This document shows positions 8,038-17,274 of a stretch of 32,164 bases of DNA, one piece after another. The translations under genes and the position numbers were made by a program. The stretch's first letter is position 1. Every line of letters begins with the position of its first letter. The stretch comes from Acidimicrobiales bacterium (GTDB taxonomy: Bacteria > Actinomycetota > Acidimicrobiia > Acidimicrobiales > SHLQ01). The DNA lies in the NCBI GenBank assembly GCA_013002375.1, contig JABDJW010000252.1, positions 1-32,164 on the forward strand, in the 5' to 3' direction. The notes below the pieces were generated by a model. It was not told where the DNA came from and made no database searches. It was given only the letters and a program-made list of their open reading frames with translations.

Positions 8038-9837
8038 ATGAAACGGGTACTCGTAGTTCTGGTCGTCTTGGCGACCCTGATGACCGCGTTGGTCACCGCG
8101 CCGGCCGCCGGCGCCAGCGATCGTTCGTCGCCGAGACCGGGTCGGGCACCGGCCGAGGAGCTCGGCCCGTGGGCGATCGGCTACGAGACGTTCGAGCTCG
8201 TCGATGCCGCCCGCGGCGACCGCACCCTGCCGGTCGATGTCTGGTACCCGGTCGATGCCGACGATGCCGTTGGCGTTCCCAAGGCCCAACTCGACCTCTT
8301 CGTCGCCGACTACGAGCTCGAGTACGCCCTCGACGCTCCCGAACCCGCTGGAAAGGGCCGCTTCCCCCTCGTGGTCTTCTCCCATGGTTCGGGTGGCTTC
8401 CGCTCGCAGTCCTGGTTCTACATGCAGCACCTCGCCAGTCACGGCTACGTCGTCGTGGCGCCGGATCATGTCGGCAACACGGCGCTCGACGGCTTCTTCG
8501 GCACCCAGATCCCGGGTTCGGAGATGGTGACGCTTCGGCCCCAGGACATCAGCTTCGTCATGGACGAAATCCTCGCGATGAACGAGGACGACGATCATCG
8601 GTACGACAACCTCATCAACGAGCGCCGCATCGCGGTGGCCGGGCACTCGTTTGGTGGTTACACCGCCCTGGCCATCGCCGGTGGCGTAGAAGCGCTCGGC
8701 CTCGAGGCCGACGAACGCGTCGATGCGATCATTCCCCTGGCCGGCGCGTCGAACGGCATGAGCGACGTCGATCTGGAGAACATCGACATCCCGACCTTGT
8801 TCCTGTCGAGCACCGACGACGTCACCGTTCCGCTCGATCCCGGCACGGTGCGGCCCTTTGACCTGATCTCTTCCCGCCGCGCCTACCGGGTCGATATCTT
8901 GTCCGGTGGCCACAACTCCTTCGTCAACATCTGTGACCTGGTCGATGTCCTGCTCGAGGCCGGGTTGCCCGATGTCCTGCTGGCCCAGCTGATCTCCAGC
9001 GCCGAGGAAGGGTGCGGCGCCGACCTGATCAATATCGATGAGGCGCATCGCTTGACCAACCTGTACTCGGTGGCGTTCCTGAACGACGTGTTCAACCGGC
9101 CGGGCCGCAATGCTCGTTACCTGACCGACGACTATGCCGAGGCCAACGAGCTGCCCGTCGATCTCTACGACCTTCGCCGCGGCGAACCCCGGCTTCGGTT
9201 CTCCGGAGTCGATCCGGTCGGCCCGCTACGCGACTTCCGCTACTGCGAGATGATCACGCTGGCCGGCCTGCCCAATGCCGACGGCTTGATCGAGGCCACC
9301 GTGTGGAACTCGATGTTCCTCAACGACTGTCCACAGGACGCATTCGACGCCATCGACACCGCAGAGGTGGCCGCCGATCTCGGCGTGACCGCGGCGGTGA
9401 AAAACGGCCCCCGTTACTGGGTGCTCGACGCGATCGCGGCCGAGGGTGCGACGGCCGGCGGTGAGATCTACGACTTCGGCGGCATCGAGATGCGCAGCTC
9501 GGCCACCGTGCTGGTCAACCCGGCCAACCGCGCGCCGTATAGCCAGACCAGCGTCGAACGCGACACGGTCTTCAGCTTTTTCGCCGGTCGCGAGGTGCCG
9601 ATCCTGACCGACCCGCACGGCAACGAGTACGTCATGCAGTCCTACAGTCTCGAGGTCGATCCCGAGCTGGGATTGGCCGACGTCACCGAAATCGGCGGTG
9701 ACCTCGGGCTGCCCCCGGGCTGGACCTTCGAGGCCCGGTTCCTCGACCAGCAGCTCGACGTGGTGGATCAGGACGGCATCGCCACCGTCGTGCAGGACGA
9801 TCTGCGCAACACGTACCAGCTGATCGCGCCGGCCTAG
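8038..9837 (+). CDS. Secreted alpha/beta hydrolase, PAF-acetylhydrolase-like, with long C-terminal extension
   Basis: ATG 8038 after GGGGGAGC; signal peptide MKRVLVVLVVLATLMTALVTAPAAGA; 'DVWYPVD', 'FPLVVFSHGSGGFRSQSW', 'AVAGHSFGGYTAL' nucleophile elbow, 'SGGHNSF'. Confidence 0.85.
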   Translation: MKRVLVVLVVLATLMTALVTAPAAGASDRSSPRPGRAPAEELGPWAIGYETFELVDAARGDRTLPVDVWYPVDADDAVGVPKAQLDLFVADYELEYALDAPEPAGKGRFPLVVFSHGSGGFRSQSWFYMQHLASHGYVVVAPDHVGNTALDGFFGTQIPGSEMVTLRPQDISFVMDEILAMNEDDDHRYDNLINERRIAVAGHSFGGYTALAIAGGVEALGLEADERVDAIIPLAGASNGMSDVDLENIDIPTLFLSSTDDVTVPLDPGTVRPFDLISSRRAYRVDILSGGHNSFVNICDLVDVLLEAGLPDVLLAQLISSAEEGCGADLINIDEAHRLTNLYSVAFLNDVFNRPGRNARYLTDDYAEANELPVDLYDLRRGEPRLRFSGVDPVGPLRDFRYCEMITLAGLPNADGLIEATVWNSMFLNDCPQDAFDAIDTAEVAADLGVTAAVKNGPRYWVLDAIAAEGATAGGEIYDFGGIEMRSSATVLVNPANRAPYSQTSVERDTVFSFFAGREVPILTDPHGNEYVMQSYSLEVDPELGLADVTEIGGDLGLPPGWTFEARFLDQQLDVVDQDGIATVVQDDLRNTYQLIAPA

Positions 9838-9903
9838 CCGGTCACGGCCGCATCTGGGCCATTCGGCCCTTCGATACCCCGAACCGGTGTCGGAGGGCCT
9901 ACG

Positions 9904-10050
9904 ATGGCGCCCATGTACGGAGTGATTCTCGCGGTCGTTTGGCATTTCTGGTTGGCGGTGGCTCTGGCCTTCCCCGCCGTGCTGCTGATCGTCGCCACCA
10001 TCGTTGGGTATGTCACGCAAGTGACCCGCACGAGGTATCCGAAGCAGTAG
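9904..10050 (+). CDS. Small (48 aa) single-TM membrane protein
   Basis: MAPMYGVILAVVWHFWLAVALAFPAVLLIVATIVGYVTQVTRTRYPKQ*; hydrophobic core with basic tail; ends 2 nt before the GTG of the downstream gene; below the ORF-track size cutoff. Confidence 0.6.
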   Translation: MAPMYGVILAVVWHFWLAVALAFPAVLLIVATIVGYVTQVTRTRYPKQ

Positions 10051-10052
10051 CT

Positions 10053-11129
10053 GTGACCGAGCCTGTCGACTGGGATCTCGCCCGCCGCGTCGCCACCCGG
10101 GTGGCCGGCCGCGAGCCGTTCAGCGTCAGCTACCACGCGCACTCACTGCTGCCGGACTTCAACGAGTTCACCGCCCAGGCCGAGGAACTGGTCGCCGAAA
10201 CGACCGGCCTGCGATCGATGGCCGGCGACGCGCGGGCCCGGGTCGCCGACCGCGAACAATGGGTCGATGCCAACCTCGCCTCGTTTCAGCGCCTCTTGCG
10301 GCCCCTGCTCGATCGCATCAGCGAGAAGTCGAGCGGCAGCAGCCTGGCTGCCCCGATCGGCCGCCGGCTCACCGCGCTCGAACTCGGCGGCCTGCTCGGG
10401 TGGATGTCGACCCGAGTGCTCGGTCAATACGATCTGCTCGTCATCGAGGACGAGAACCCCGACGATCAGGACATCGTCTACTACGTGGGCCCGAACGTCC
10501 TGGCCCTCGAGAAGCGCTACGCCTTCCCGCCCCAGGAATTCCGGCTTTGGCTCGCGCTGCACGAGGTCACCCATCGGGCCCAGTTCACTGGCATCCCCTG
10601 GATGCGCGAGCACTTCCTGGGCCTCGTCAACCAAACCCTCGATGCCGTCGATCCCGATCCGCAACGCTTCCTCGATGGCCTGAAGCGCATGGTCGAGATC
10701 AAGAAGGCGGGCGGTGACCCGCTGGCCGACGGTGGCATCGCCGCGTTGCTGGCCAGCGAGGAACAGCGTGAGATCCTCGATCAAATCGCCGGGCTGATGA
10801 GCCTGCTCGAAGGCCATGGCGATGTCACCATGGATCGGGCCGGTGCCGATCAGATCCCCAGCGCCGAACGCTTCGGCCGGGTGTTGCGCGATCGCCGCTC
10901 CTCCACCAAGGGCCTGATGAAACTGTTCCAGCGGATCGTCGGGATCGACGCCAAGATCCAGCAGTACGCCCAGGGTGAGCACTTCATCGAGATCGTCGAA
11001 AAGGCCGGCGGAACCGAGCTGCTCGATCAGGCCTGGATCGGCCCGGAGATGTTGCCCTCCATCCAGGAGATCCGCGACCCCGAGCTGTGGATCACCCGAA
11101 TGCAGCCGGTCGAGGCCCAACCGGCGTAA
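10053..11129 (+). CDS. Zinc-dependent metalloprotease, DUF2342 / 'coenzyme F420 biosynthesis-associated' family
   Basis: GTG start at 10053 (VTEPVDWDLARRVATRVAG); HExxH in 'LALHEVTHRAQFTGIPWMREHF'; position upstream of tilS-hpt-ftsH as in other actinobacteria. Confidence 0.85.
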   Translation: MTEPVDWDLARRVATRVAGREPFSVSYHAHSLLPDFNEFTAQAEELVAETTGLRSMAGDARARVADREQWVDANLASFQRLLRPLLDRISEKSSGSSLAAPIGRRLTALELGGLLGWMSTRVLGQYDLLVIEDENPDDQDIVYYVGPNVLALEKRYAFPPQEFRLWLALHEVTHRAQFTGIPWMREHFLGLVNQTLDAVDPDPQRFLDGLKRMVEIKKAGGDPLADGGIAALLASEEQREILDQIAGLMSLLEGHGDVTMDRAGADQIPSAERFGRVLRDRRSSTKGLMKLFQRIVGIDAKIQQYAQGEHFIEIVEKAGGTELLDQAWIGPEMLPSIQEIRDPELWITRMQPVEAQPA

Positions 11130-11148
11130 GGCCGCCGGTGAGCGCCCG

Positions 11149-12138
11149 GTGATCTCCTCCGCTCTCGAACGGTGCACGTTCCCCGCGGCCGGCTCGCCGC
11201 TGGCCTGCGCAGTGTCGGGAGGTGCCGACTCGCTGGCGATGTTGGCCTTGGCCGCTGCGGCGGGATGCAGGATCACCGTCTGGCACATCGATCACGGACA
11301 GCGGCCCGACGGTCCTGCTGAAGCGGCCCTGGTCGAAGCCGCGGCGGCTCGCTACGGAGCGGCGTTCGAGGCTCGATCCGTCGCCGTGCCCGACGGCCCG
11401 AACCTCGAGGCGCGGCTCCGGCGGGCCCGGTACGAGGCGTTGCCCGGGGTGGTTGCGGTGGGCCATACCGCAGACGATCAGGTCGAGACCCTGCTGTTGA
11501 ACATGATGCGCGGCGCCGGCCCTGACGGCTTGAGCCCGATGGCGGGCCTCGTGGGGGCGGTGGGTCCCGACGGCGTGGAGGGAGTGCAGGTCTGCGCCGA
11601 CGGTTCGACGCGTCCGATCGAGCGGCTGCGGCCCATCCTGGCCCTCCGCCGACGCGACACCGAGGCGATCTGCGCGGCAGAGGGATTGGACTTTGCCAAC
11701 GATCCGACCAACGCCGATCCCCGCTTCCGGCGCAACCGGGTGCGGCACGAGCTCCTGCCGCTGCTGGCCGACATCTTCGAACGCGATCCGGTACCGGTGC
11801 TGTTGCGCATGATCGAGCAACAGCGCGAGCTGGCCCAGGCCTTGCACGAGCGCACCGATGGGCTCGACCTCGCCGATGCCAAGGTCGTCGCGGCGCTGCC
11901 AGCCGCGATCGCCACGAGCGCGGTACGTCGGTGGTTGGTCCGGCAGGACATCCGGTTGCTCGATGGATTGAACGCCGCCGCGCTCGAACGGGTCGTGGCT
12001 GTCGCCCGAGGTGACGCGGTGGCGACCGAACTCGAAGGCGGCTTCCGCGTCGAACGTTCGAAGCAGCGGCTCCGTTTGATCGGCCCGTCCACGGATTCGG
12101 ATGCGCCGCCGGACCGAGCCGGTCCCGAATCGGGGTAG
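11149..12138 (+). CDS. tilS: tRNA(Ile)-lysidine synthase
   Basis: PP-loop 'LACAVSGGADSLAMLALA', 'VWHIDHGQR', 'AVGHTADDQVETLLLNMMRGAGPDGLSPM', 'NRVRHELLPLL'. Confidence 0.95.
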   Translation: MISSALERCTFPAAGSPLACAVSGGADSLAMLALAAAAGCRITVWHIDHGQRPDGPAEAALVEAAAARYGAAFEARSVAVPDGPNLEARLRRARYEALPGVVAVGHTADDQVETLLLNMMRGAGPDGLSPMAGLVGAVGPDGVEGVQVCADGSTRPIERLRPILALRRRDTEAICAAEGLDFANDPTNADPRFRRNRVRHELLPLLADIFERDPVPVLLRMIEQQRELAQALHERTDGLDLADAKVVAALPAAIATSAVRRWLVRQDIRLLDGLNAAALERVVAVARGDAVATELEGGFRVERSKQRLRLIGPSTDSDAPPDRAGPESG

Positions 12139-12208
12139 GCTCGCCCCTGTTTGTCGGCCGGGCTCGTCCGGGCCGGCCTGTCGTGGCGGAGCCTCAAAGG
12201 AACCGATC

Positions 12209-12754
12209 TTGTCCAACGAATACGACCTGGCCGAGTGCCAGGAAGTTGTGGTCAGCGCCGAACGGTTGCAGCGGCGGATCACCGAACTCGGTGCCCAGAT
12301 CACCGCCGACTATCAGGGTCGGCCCCCGCTGCTGGTCGGCGTGCTCAAGGGCGCCTTCATGTTCATGAGCGACCTCGCCCGAGCCATCGAGCTCCCGGTC
12401 GAGTTCGACTTCATGGCGGTGGCTTCGTACGGCAACGCGACCAAGACCAGCGGCGTGGTGCGCATCGTCAAGGATCTCGACATCGACCTGGGCGGCCGTG
12501 ATGTCCTGCTCGTCGAGGACATCATCGACAGCGGGCTCACCCTGAAGTACCTGCGGACGAACCTGCTGGCCCGCCAGCCGGCCAGCCTCGAGGTCTGCGC
12601 GCTGCTGGTGCGGGAGGGGCTGCAGGAGAGCGATCCCGATCTCAAGTACGTCGGCTTCCACATCCCGCCGGATTTCGTGGTCGGGTACGGGCTCGACGTG
12701 GCCGAACGATTCCGCAACCTGCCCGACATCCGTCGTTTCACCGGCACCGCCTAG
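12209..12754 (+). CDS. hpt: Hypoxanthine phosphoribosyltransferase
   Basis: TTG start after AAAGGA; 'LVGVLKGAFMFMSDLARAI', PRPP loop 'VLLVEDIIDSGLTLKYL', 'YVGFHIPPDFVVGYGLDVAERFRNLPDI'. Confidence 0.95.
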   Translation: MSNEYDLAECQEVVVSAERLQRRITELGAQITADYQGRPPLLVGVLKGAFMFMSDLARAIELPVEFDFMAVASYGNATKTSGVVRIVKDLDIDLGGRDVLLVEDIIDSGLTLKYLRTNLLARQPASLEVCALLVREGLQESDPDLKYVGFHIPPDFVVGYGLDVAERFRNLPDIRRFTGTA

Positions 12755-12832
12755 CCAAACGGCGCCCTATCGGGCCGGGTGCGGCATCAAGTCCCCGCCA
12801 ATTCGGTCGATGGGAAGCGGCCGAGTCGCGGG

Positions 12833-12860
12833 TTCGCAGGACCTCGGCAAGCGATAGGAT
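12833..12860 (+). promoter_or_regulatory. Candidate promoter of ftsH
   Basis: TTCGCA-N16-TAGGAT (-10 at 12855-12860), 10 nt upstream of GTG 12870. Confidence 0.35.
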
Positions 12861-12869
12861 TGAGGCAAC

Positions 12870-14807
12870 GTGAAACGACTGAACCGTAGTCTGGTCATCT
12901 GGGCGCTCTTGGTGCTGTTGCTCGGCGTGCTCGCCGGATCGATCTGGCGCGGCGGCGATGACGCGGAAGAGCTGTTGCTCAGCGAGTTCCGGGCCCGAAT
13001 CGCAGCCGAAGAGGTCGAAACCGCCACCTTCCACGATCGCGACAGCTTCGTCGACGGCGAGCTCAGCGACGGCACCAGGTACACGGTCGCCTACCTCGAG
13101 GAACAAGGCGATGAACTCATCGCTGCCGTCGAGGAAGCCGGCGTCCAGGAGATCGAAGTCGATCAGCAGAGCGAGTCGTTCTGGGTCAGCCTCCTCCTGA
13201 ACCTGCTGCCGATCGTGTTCCTCGTCGCCGTGTTCCTGTTCTTCATCAACCAGATGCAGGGCGGCGGCCGTGGCGTCATGCAATTCGGCAAGGCCAAGAC
13301 GCGCCAGATGTCGAAGGACCAGCCCAAGGTCACGTTCGCCGACGTCGCCGGCTCCGACGAAGCGGTCGAGGAGCTGCGCGAAATCAAGGACTTCCTCGAA
13401 GCACCCGGCAAGTTTCATGCCATCGGCGCCAAGATCCCCAAGGGGGTGCTGCTCTACGGCCCTCCCGGCACCGGCAAGACCCTGCTGGCCCGAGCGGTCG
13501 CAGGCGAAGCGGGTGTTCCGTTCTTCACGATCTCGGGTTCCGACTTCGTCGAGATGTTCGTCGGTGTCGGTGCGAGCCGGGTTCGCGATTTGTTCGAACA
13601 GGCCAAGGCCGCGGCGCCTTCGATCATTTTCGTCGACGAGATCGATGCCGTCGGGCGCCATCGCGGTGCCGGTCTCGGCGGCGGCCACGACGAACGCGAG
13701 CAGACCCTCAACCAGCTGTTGGTCGAGATGGATGGCTTCGACGTCACCAGCGGCGTCATCTTGATCGCTGCGACCAACCGTCCCGACATCCTTGATCCCG
13801 CCCTGCTGCGCCCAGGTCGCTTCGATCGTCAGATCGTGGTCGATCGGCCCGATCTCGAAGGCCGGAAGGCCATCGTCGAGGTCCATCGCAAGGGCAAGCC
13901 CCTGCTCGAAGAGGTCTCGAGCGAGGTCATCGCCCGCCGCACTCCCGGCTTCACCGGCGCCGACCTGGCCAACCTGATGAACGAAGCCGCCCTGCTGGCG
14001 GCTCGGATGGACGAGCAACAGATCAGCGCGTCGCACATCGATGCCGCGATCGATCGTGTCATCGCCGGCCCGGAACGCAAGGGCAAGCTGATGACCGACA
14101 AGCTCAAGCACGTCATTGCGTACCACGAGGCCGGGCACGCGCTCGTCGGTCATGTGCTGCCCAACACCGACCCGATCCACAAGATCACGATCATTCCCCG
14201 CGGCCGAGCGTTGGGCCTGACCTTGGCGCTGCCGACCGAGGACACCTACCTCGTCAGCCGAGCCGCCTATCGCGATCAGATGGCGATGATGCTGGGCGGA
14301 CGCACCGCGGAGGAAATCATTTTCGGCGAACCGACCACCGGCGCGGCCGACGACATCAAACGGGCGACCGGCATCGCCCGCTCCATGGTCACCGAATACG
14401 GCATGAGCGACGCGCTCGGCCCCCAGCAGTTCGGCGAGCCCGAAGGTGAAGTCTTCCTGGGCAAGACCCAAGGGCATCGCCAGAACTACTCCGATGACAT
14501 CGCATCCCAGATCGACGCCGAGGTGCGGAGCCTGATCGACAGTGCCCATGACGAGGCCCGCGAGGTGCTCTCCCTCCACCGCAGCACGCTCGACCTCCTG
14601 GCCGAGCGGTTGATCGAACACGAGACGCTCGACGACGATGCGCTCAACGCGCTGTGGGACGAAGTCGACCTACCCAAGGGTGGGGCTGATGCCGAGTCCG
14701 ATGCGGCGAGCCCCGCGACCCCGTCAGCCAACTCTCCCGAGTTGACCAATCCGAACGCGGCGCAACCGACGTCGTTCGAGCCGCCGCGCGGCGGCGAAGA
14801 CGACTAA
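12870..14807 (+). CDS. ftsH: ATP-dependent zinc metalloprotease FtsH
   Basis: N-terminal TM; AAA '[46 protein letters not shown]', '[15 protein letters not shown]'; protease '[10 protein letters not shown]'. Confidence 0.98.
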   Translation: MKRLNRSLVIWALLVLLLGVLAGSIWRGGDDAEELLLSEFRARIAAEEVETATFHDRDSFVDGELSDGTRYTVAYLEEQGDELIAAVEEAGVQEIEVDQQSESFWVSLLLNLLPIVFLVAVFLFFINQMQGGGRGVMQFGKAKTRQMSKDQPKVTFADVAGSDEAVEELREIKDFLEAPGKFHAIGAKIPKGVLLYGPPGTGKTLLARAVAGEAGVPFFTISGSDFVEMFVGVGASRVRDLFEQAKAAAPSIIFVDEIDAVGRHRGAGLGGGHDEREQTLNQLLVEMDGFDVTSGVILIAATNRPDILDPALLRPGRFDRQIVVDRPDLEGRKAIVEVHRKGKPLLEEVSSEVIARRTPGFTGADLANLMNEAALLAARMDEQQISASHIDAAIDRVIAGPERKGKLMTDKLKHVIAYHEAGHALVGHVLPNTDPIHKITIIPRGRALGLTLALPTEDTYLVSRAAYRDQMAMMLGGRTAEEIIFGEPTTGAADDIKRATGIARSMVTEYGMSDALGPQQFGEPEGEVFLGKTQGHRQNYSDDIASQIDAEVRSLIDSAHDEAREVLSLHRSTLDLLAERLIEHETLDDDALNALWDEVDLPKGGADAESDAASPATPSANSPELTNPNAAQPTSFEPPRGGEDD

Positions 14808-14846
14808 AACAATAGCGCTGGATCGCGACACAAAAGGGCGCTCTCG

Positions 14847-15485
14847 TTGAGTAACAACTCGTCCCACTCCACCGACGACGACATTGATGGCGCGCGGCTG
14901 AAGGCCATCCACGCCTCCGAGGTTGATCAACCCCGCATCGAGGCCGCGGTGCGCGAGATCCTCGCCGCCATCGGCGAGGACCCGAATCGCGATGGTCTGC
15001 TCGATACGCCGGGCCGGGTGGCTCGCATGTACGCCGAAACTTGCTCGGGACTGCACATCGACCCGGCCCAGCATCTGCACAAGACCTTCGATGTCGACCA
15101 CGACGAGATGGTCATGGTGCGTGACATTCCGCTCTATTCGTTGTGCGAGCACCATCTGTTGCCCTTCATCGGCTCGGCCCACTGCGCGTACATCCCCCAG
15201 AAGAACGGGCGCATCACCGGCCTGTCGAAGCTGGCCCGGCTGGTCGACGGCTACTCCCGGCGCCCCCAAGTCCAGGAGCGTCTGACGCAACAGATCGCCG
15301 ATGCGATCGATGAGATGCTCGAACCGCAGGGCGTGCTGGTGGTGATCGAGGCCGAGCACCTCTGTATGTCGATGCGGGGCGTCCGCAAACCCGGCTCCTC
15401 GACCGTCACGTCCTCGGTCAAGGGCATCTTCCGCGAGCAGAGCTCCACTCGCTCCGAGGCCATGCGCTTCCTCGAGCGTCGCTGA
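14847..15485 (+). CDS. folE: GTP cyclohydrolase I
   Basis: TTG start; '[51 protein letters not shown]', '[24 protein letters not shown]'. Confidence 0.97.
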   Translation: MSNNSSHSTDDDIDGARLKAIHASEVDQPRIEAAVREILAAIGEDPNRDGLLDTPGRVARMYAETCSGLHIDPAQHLHKTFDVDHDEMVMVRDIPLYSLCEHHLLPFIGSAHCAYIPQKNGRITGLSKLARLVDGYSRRPQVQERLTQQIADAIDEMLEPQGVLVVIEAEHLCMSMRGVRKPGSSTVTSSVKGIFREQSSTRSEAMRFLERR

Positions 15486-15523
15486 ACGCCGGTCACTCGC
15501 CGGCGACCGTTCTGCTTCACGGT

Positions 15524-16375
15524 TTGGGAATCGCTACTAGGGTGGCGGTCGTGCCTTTGTCCTTCCCGCTGCGCCCCCGGACGACGGGCCCTGTCGTCAT
15601 GGGAATCGTGAACGTCACACCGGATTCATTCTCCGATGGTGGCCGTTTTCTCGATGCCGATGCCGCGATCGAGCACGGGCGAGCCATGCTGGCCGACGGG
15701 GCGGCGTGGCTCGACGTCGGCGGTGAATCGAGCCGGCCGGGCGCCGAGCCGGTCTCGAGCGAAATCGAGCTCGAACGGGTGATTCCCGTGGTCGAAGCAC
15801 TGGCCAACGACGGCCTGGTCTCGATCGACACCGTCAAGCCCGAGGTCGCCCGGGCCGCCGTGGCCGCAGGCGCCACCATGATCAACGACATCTCCGCATC
15901 CTTGGCGTCGGTGGCGGGCGAGTTGGGCGTGGCCTGGGTCGCCATGCACTGTCAGGGAACCCCCCGCACGATGCAGGATGCGCCCCGCTACGACGACGTC
16001 GTCGCCGAAGTCACCGCCGATCTGGCCGCCGCCATCGAGGCCGGCCAGGCGGCCGGCGTGTCGCAGATCTACGTCGATCCCGGCATTGGCTTCGGCAAGA
16101 CCACGCAGCACAATCTGACGCTGTTGGCGCACCTCGATCGGTTCGTCGCGCTCGGCTTTCCGGTTCTGGTCGGTGCCAGCCGGAAGCGATTCATCGGTGA
16201 AATCCACAGTCGAGCCGACCATCGATCAGAACCGGGATCCCAACTGGCCGCGATCGACGATCGTCTGGAAGGGTCATTGGCCGTCGCCACCTGGGCCAGC
16301 GCGCAGGGGGCGGCAATCGTCCGGGTCCACGACGTGCGAGCAACCGTGCAAGCGGTGCGCGTCGTGGCCGCTTGA
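15524..16375 (+). CDS. folP: Dihydropteroate synthase
   Basis: 'VMGIVNVTPDSFSDGGRF', 'WLDVGGESSRPGAEPVS', 'VDPGIGFGKTTQHNLTLL', 'VGASRKRFIG'. Confidence 0.96.
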   Translation: MGIATRVAVVPLSFPLRPRTTGPVVMGIVNVTPDSFSDGGRFLDADAAIEHGRAMLADGAAWLDVGGESSRPGAEPVSSEIELERVIPVVEALANDGLVSIDTVKPEVARAAVAAGATMINDISASLASVAGELGVAWVAMHCQGTPRTMQDAPRYDDVVAEVTADLAAAIEAGQAAGVSQIYVDPGIGFGKTTQHNLTLLAHLDRFVALGFPVLVGASRKRFIGEIHSRADHRSEPGSQLAAIDDRLEGSLAVATWASAQGAAIVRVHDVRATVQAVRVVAA

Positions 16376-16384
16376 GAGGAACAC

Positions 16385-16903
16385 ATGAAGGGTAAGTGGG
16401 CCCGGGGTATCGAGCCTCGGAACTTCACATGGATCATCAAGGATCGACTGGCCGTCTGCGAGCGGCCGGGCGGCTACGGCGCGAACCATCGCAAGGTCCG
16501 GCGCCAGGAGGAGATCATCTGGATCCGTGAAAACGCCTTCGACATCGTCTTCTCGTTGATCCAGTCGCCCCACAACCTCCACAACTACGACGCCCTCGGC
16601 GTGGCCTATACCCATCAACCGTTCAACGGTCCCGAAGACGGCGTCGAACGACTCGATCAGCTCTACAAGAACCTTCGCACGCTGCTCGACAACGGAGCCA
16701 AGGTCCTCGTCCATCGCGAAGAGCTGGCCGATCACGTCTCGGGAATGCTGGCCGGGTACCTGTTGTGGGCCGGCTTCATCGAGACCGGCCCCGACGTCAT
16801 CGTCGCGATCGAGCAATTGGTCTCGCGACCGCTCGGTCCCGTCGGCCGCGAGATCGTGTCGCTCGCCATCCGGGCGCGCGACGGGGCCGAGGCCTCTTCG
16901 TGA
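16385..16903 (+). CDS. Dual-specificity-phosphatase-like protein lacking the canonical CxxxxxR loop (putative pseudophosphatase) in folate operon
   Basis: 'NFTWIIKDRLAVCERPGG', 'IIWIRENAFDIVFSLIQSPHNLHNYDALGVAYTHQPFN', 'NGAKVLVHREELADHVSGMLAGYLLWAGFIETGPDVIVAIEQLVSRPLGPVG' align by eye to DSP motifs (VHCxxGxxRS...aYL...g...A......RP). Confidence 0.6.
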   Translation: MKGKWARGIEPRNFTWIIKDRLAVCERPGGYGANHRKVRRQEEIIWIRENAFDIVFSLIQSPHNLHNYDALGVAYTHQPFNGPEDGVERLDQLYKNLRTLLDNGAKVLVHREELADHVSGMLAGYLLWAGFIETGPDVIVAIEQLVSRPLGPVGREIVSLAIRARDGAEASS

Positions 16904-17262
16904 CCGACGTCCTCGAATTGCGCGGGCTGCGGGTCATGGCGCTGTGTGGGGCGTTACCCGAAGAGCGCGAGCGGGCCCAACCCTTCGAACTCGACATCGA
17001 CGTGCACACCGACCTTTCGGTGGCCGGCAAATCGGACAACCTCGACGACACGCTCGACTACGGCAGCCTCACCGAGGCGATCTCGATCGTCCTCCATGGC
17101 GAGCAATACACCTTGCTCGAACGCATGGCCGAGCGGGTGACCGAGATCGTCCTCGACGCTCCGACGGTCGAGAAGGTCGTCGTGTCGGTCCACAAGCTCC
17201 GGCCGCCGGTGTCCGAGCACCTGGCGACCGCGGGTGTCCGGATCGAGCGCACCCGCTCCTAG
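16900..17262 (+). CDS. folB: Dihydroneopterin aldolase
   Basis: GTG start overlapping the previous stop (GTGA); 'LELRGLRVMALCGALPEERERAQPFELDIDVHTDL', 'LDYGSLTEAI', 'TLLERMAERVTEIVL'. Confidence 0.93.
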   Translation: MTDVLELRGLRVMALCGALPEERERAQPFELDIDVHTDLSVAGKSDNLDDTLDYGSLTEAISIVLHGEQYTLLERMAERVTEIVLDAPTVEKVVVSVHKLRPPVSEHLATAGVRIERTRS

Positions 17263-17274
17263 GGCGAGCACGCC

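Noticed and set aside
7832-8861. ORFs beginning MGSDPI... on both strands (7832-8041, 7857-8861, 7595-7873)
   Set aside because: ATGGGGTCTGACCCCAT is palindromic and yields M-G-S-D-P-I start peptides on either strand; these are annotation artefacts of the repeat, with real starts further in (8038 and 7747)
12738-14621. 627-aa minus-strand ORF
   Set aside because: Antisense shadow of ftsH; no recognisable domain, GC-driven absence of stops
15710-15760. FolP 'GGESSRP' (Ser instead of the usual Thr) as a sulfonamide-resistance signature
   Set aside because: Conservative change, with the Arg-Pro pair intact; no basis for a resistance claim without comparison to relatives
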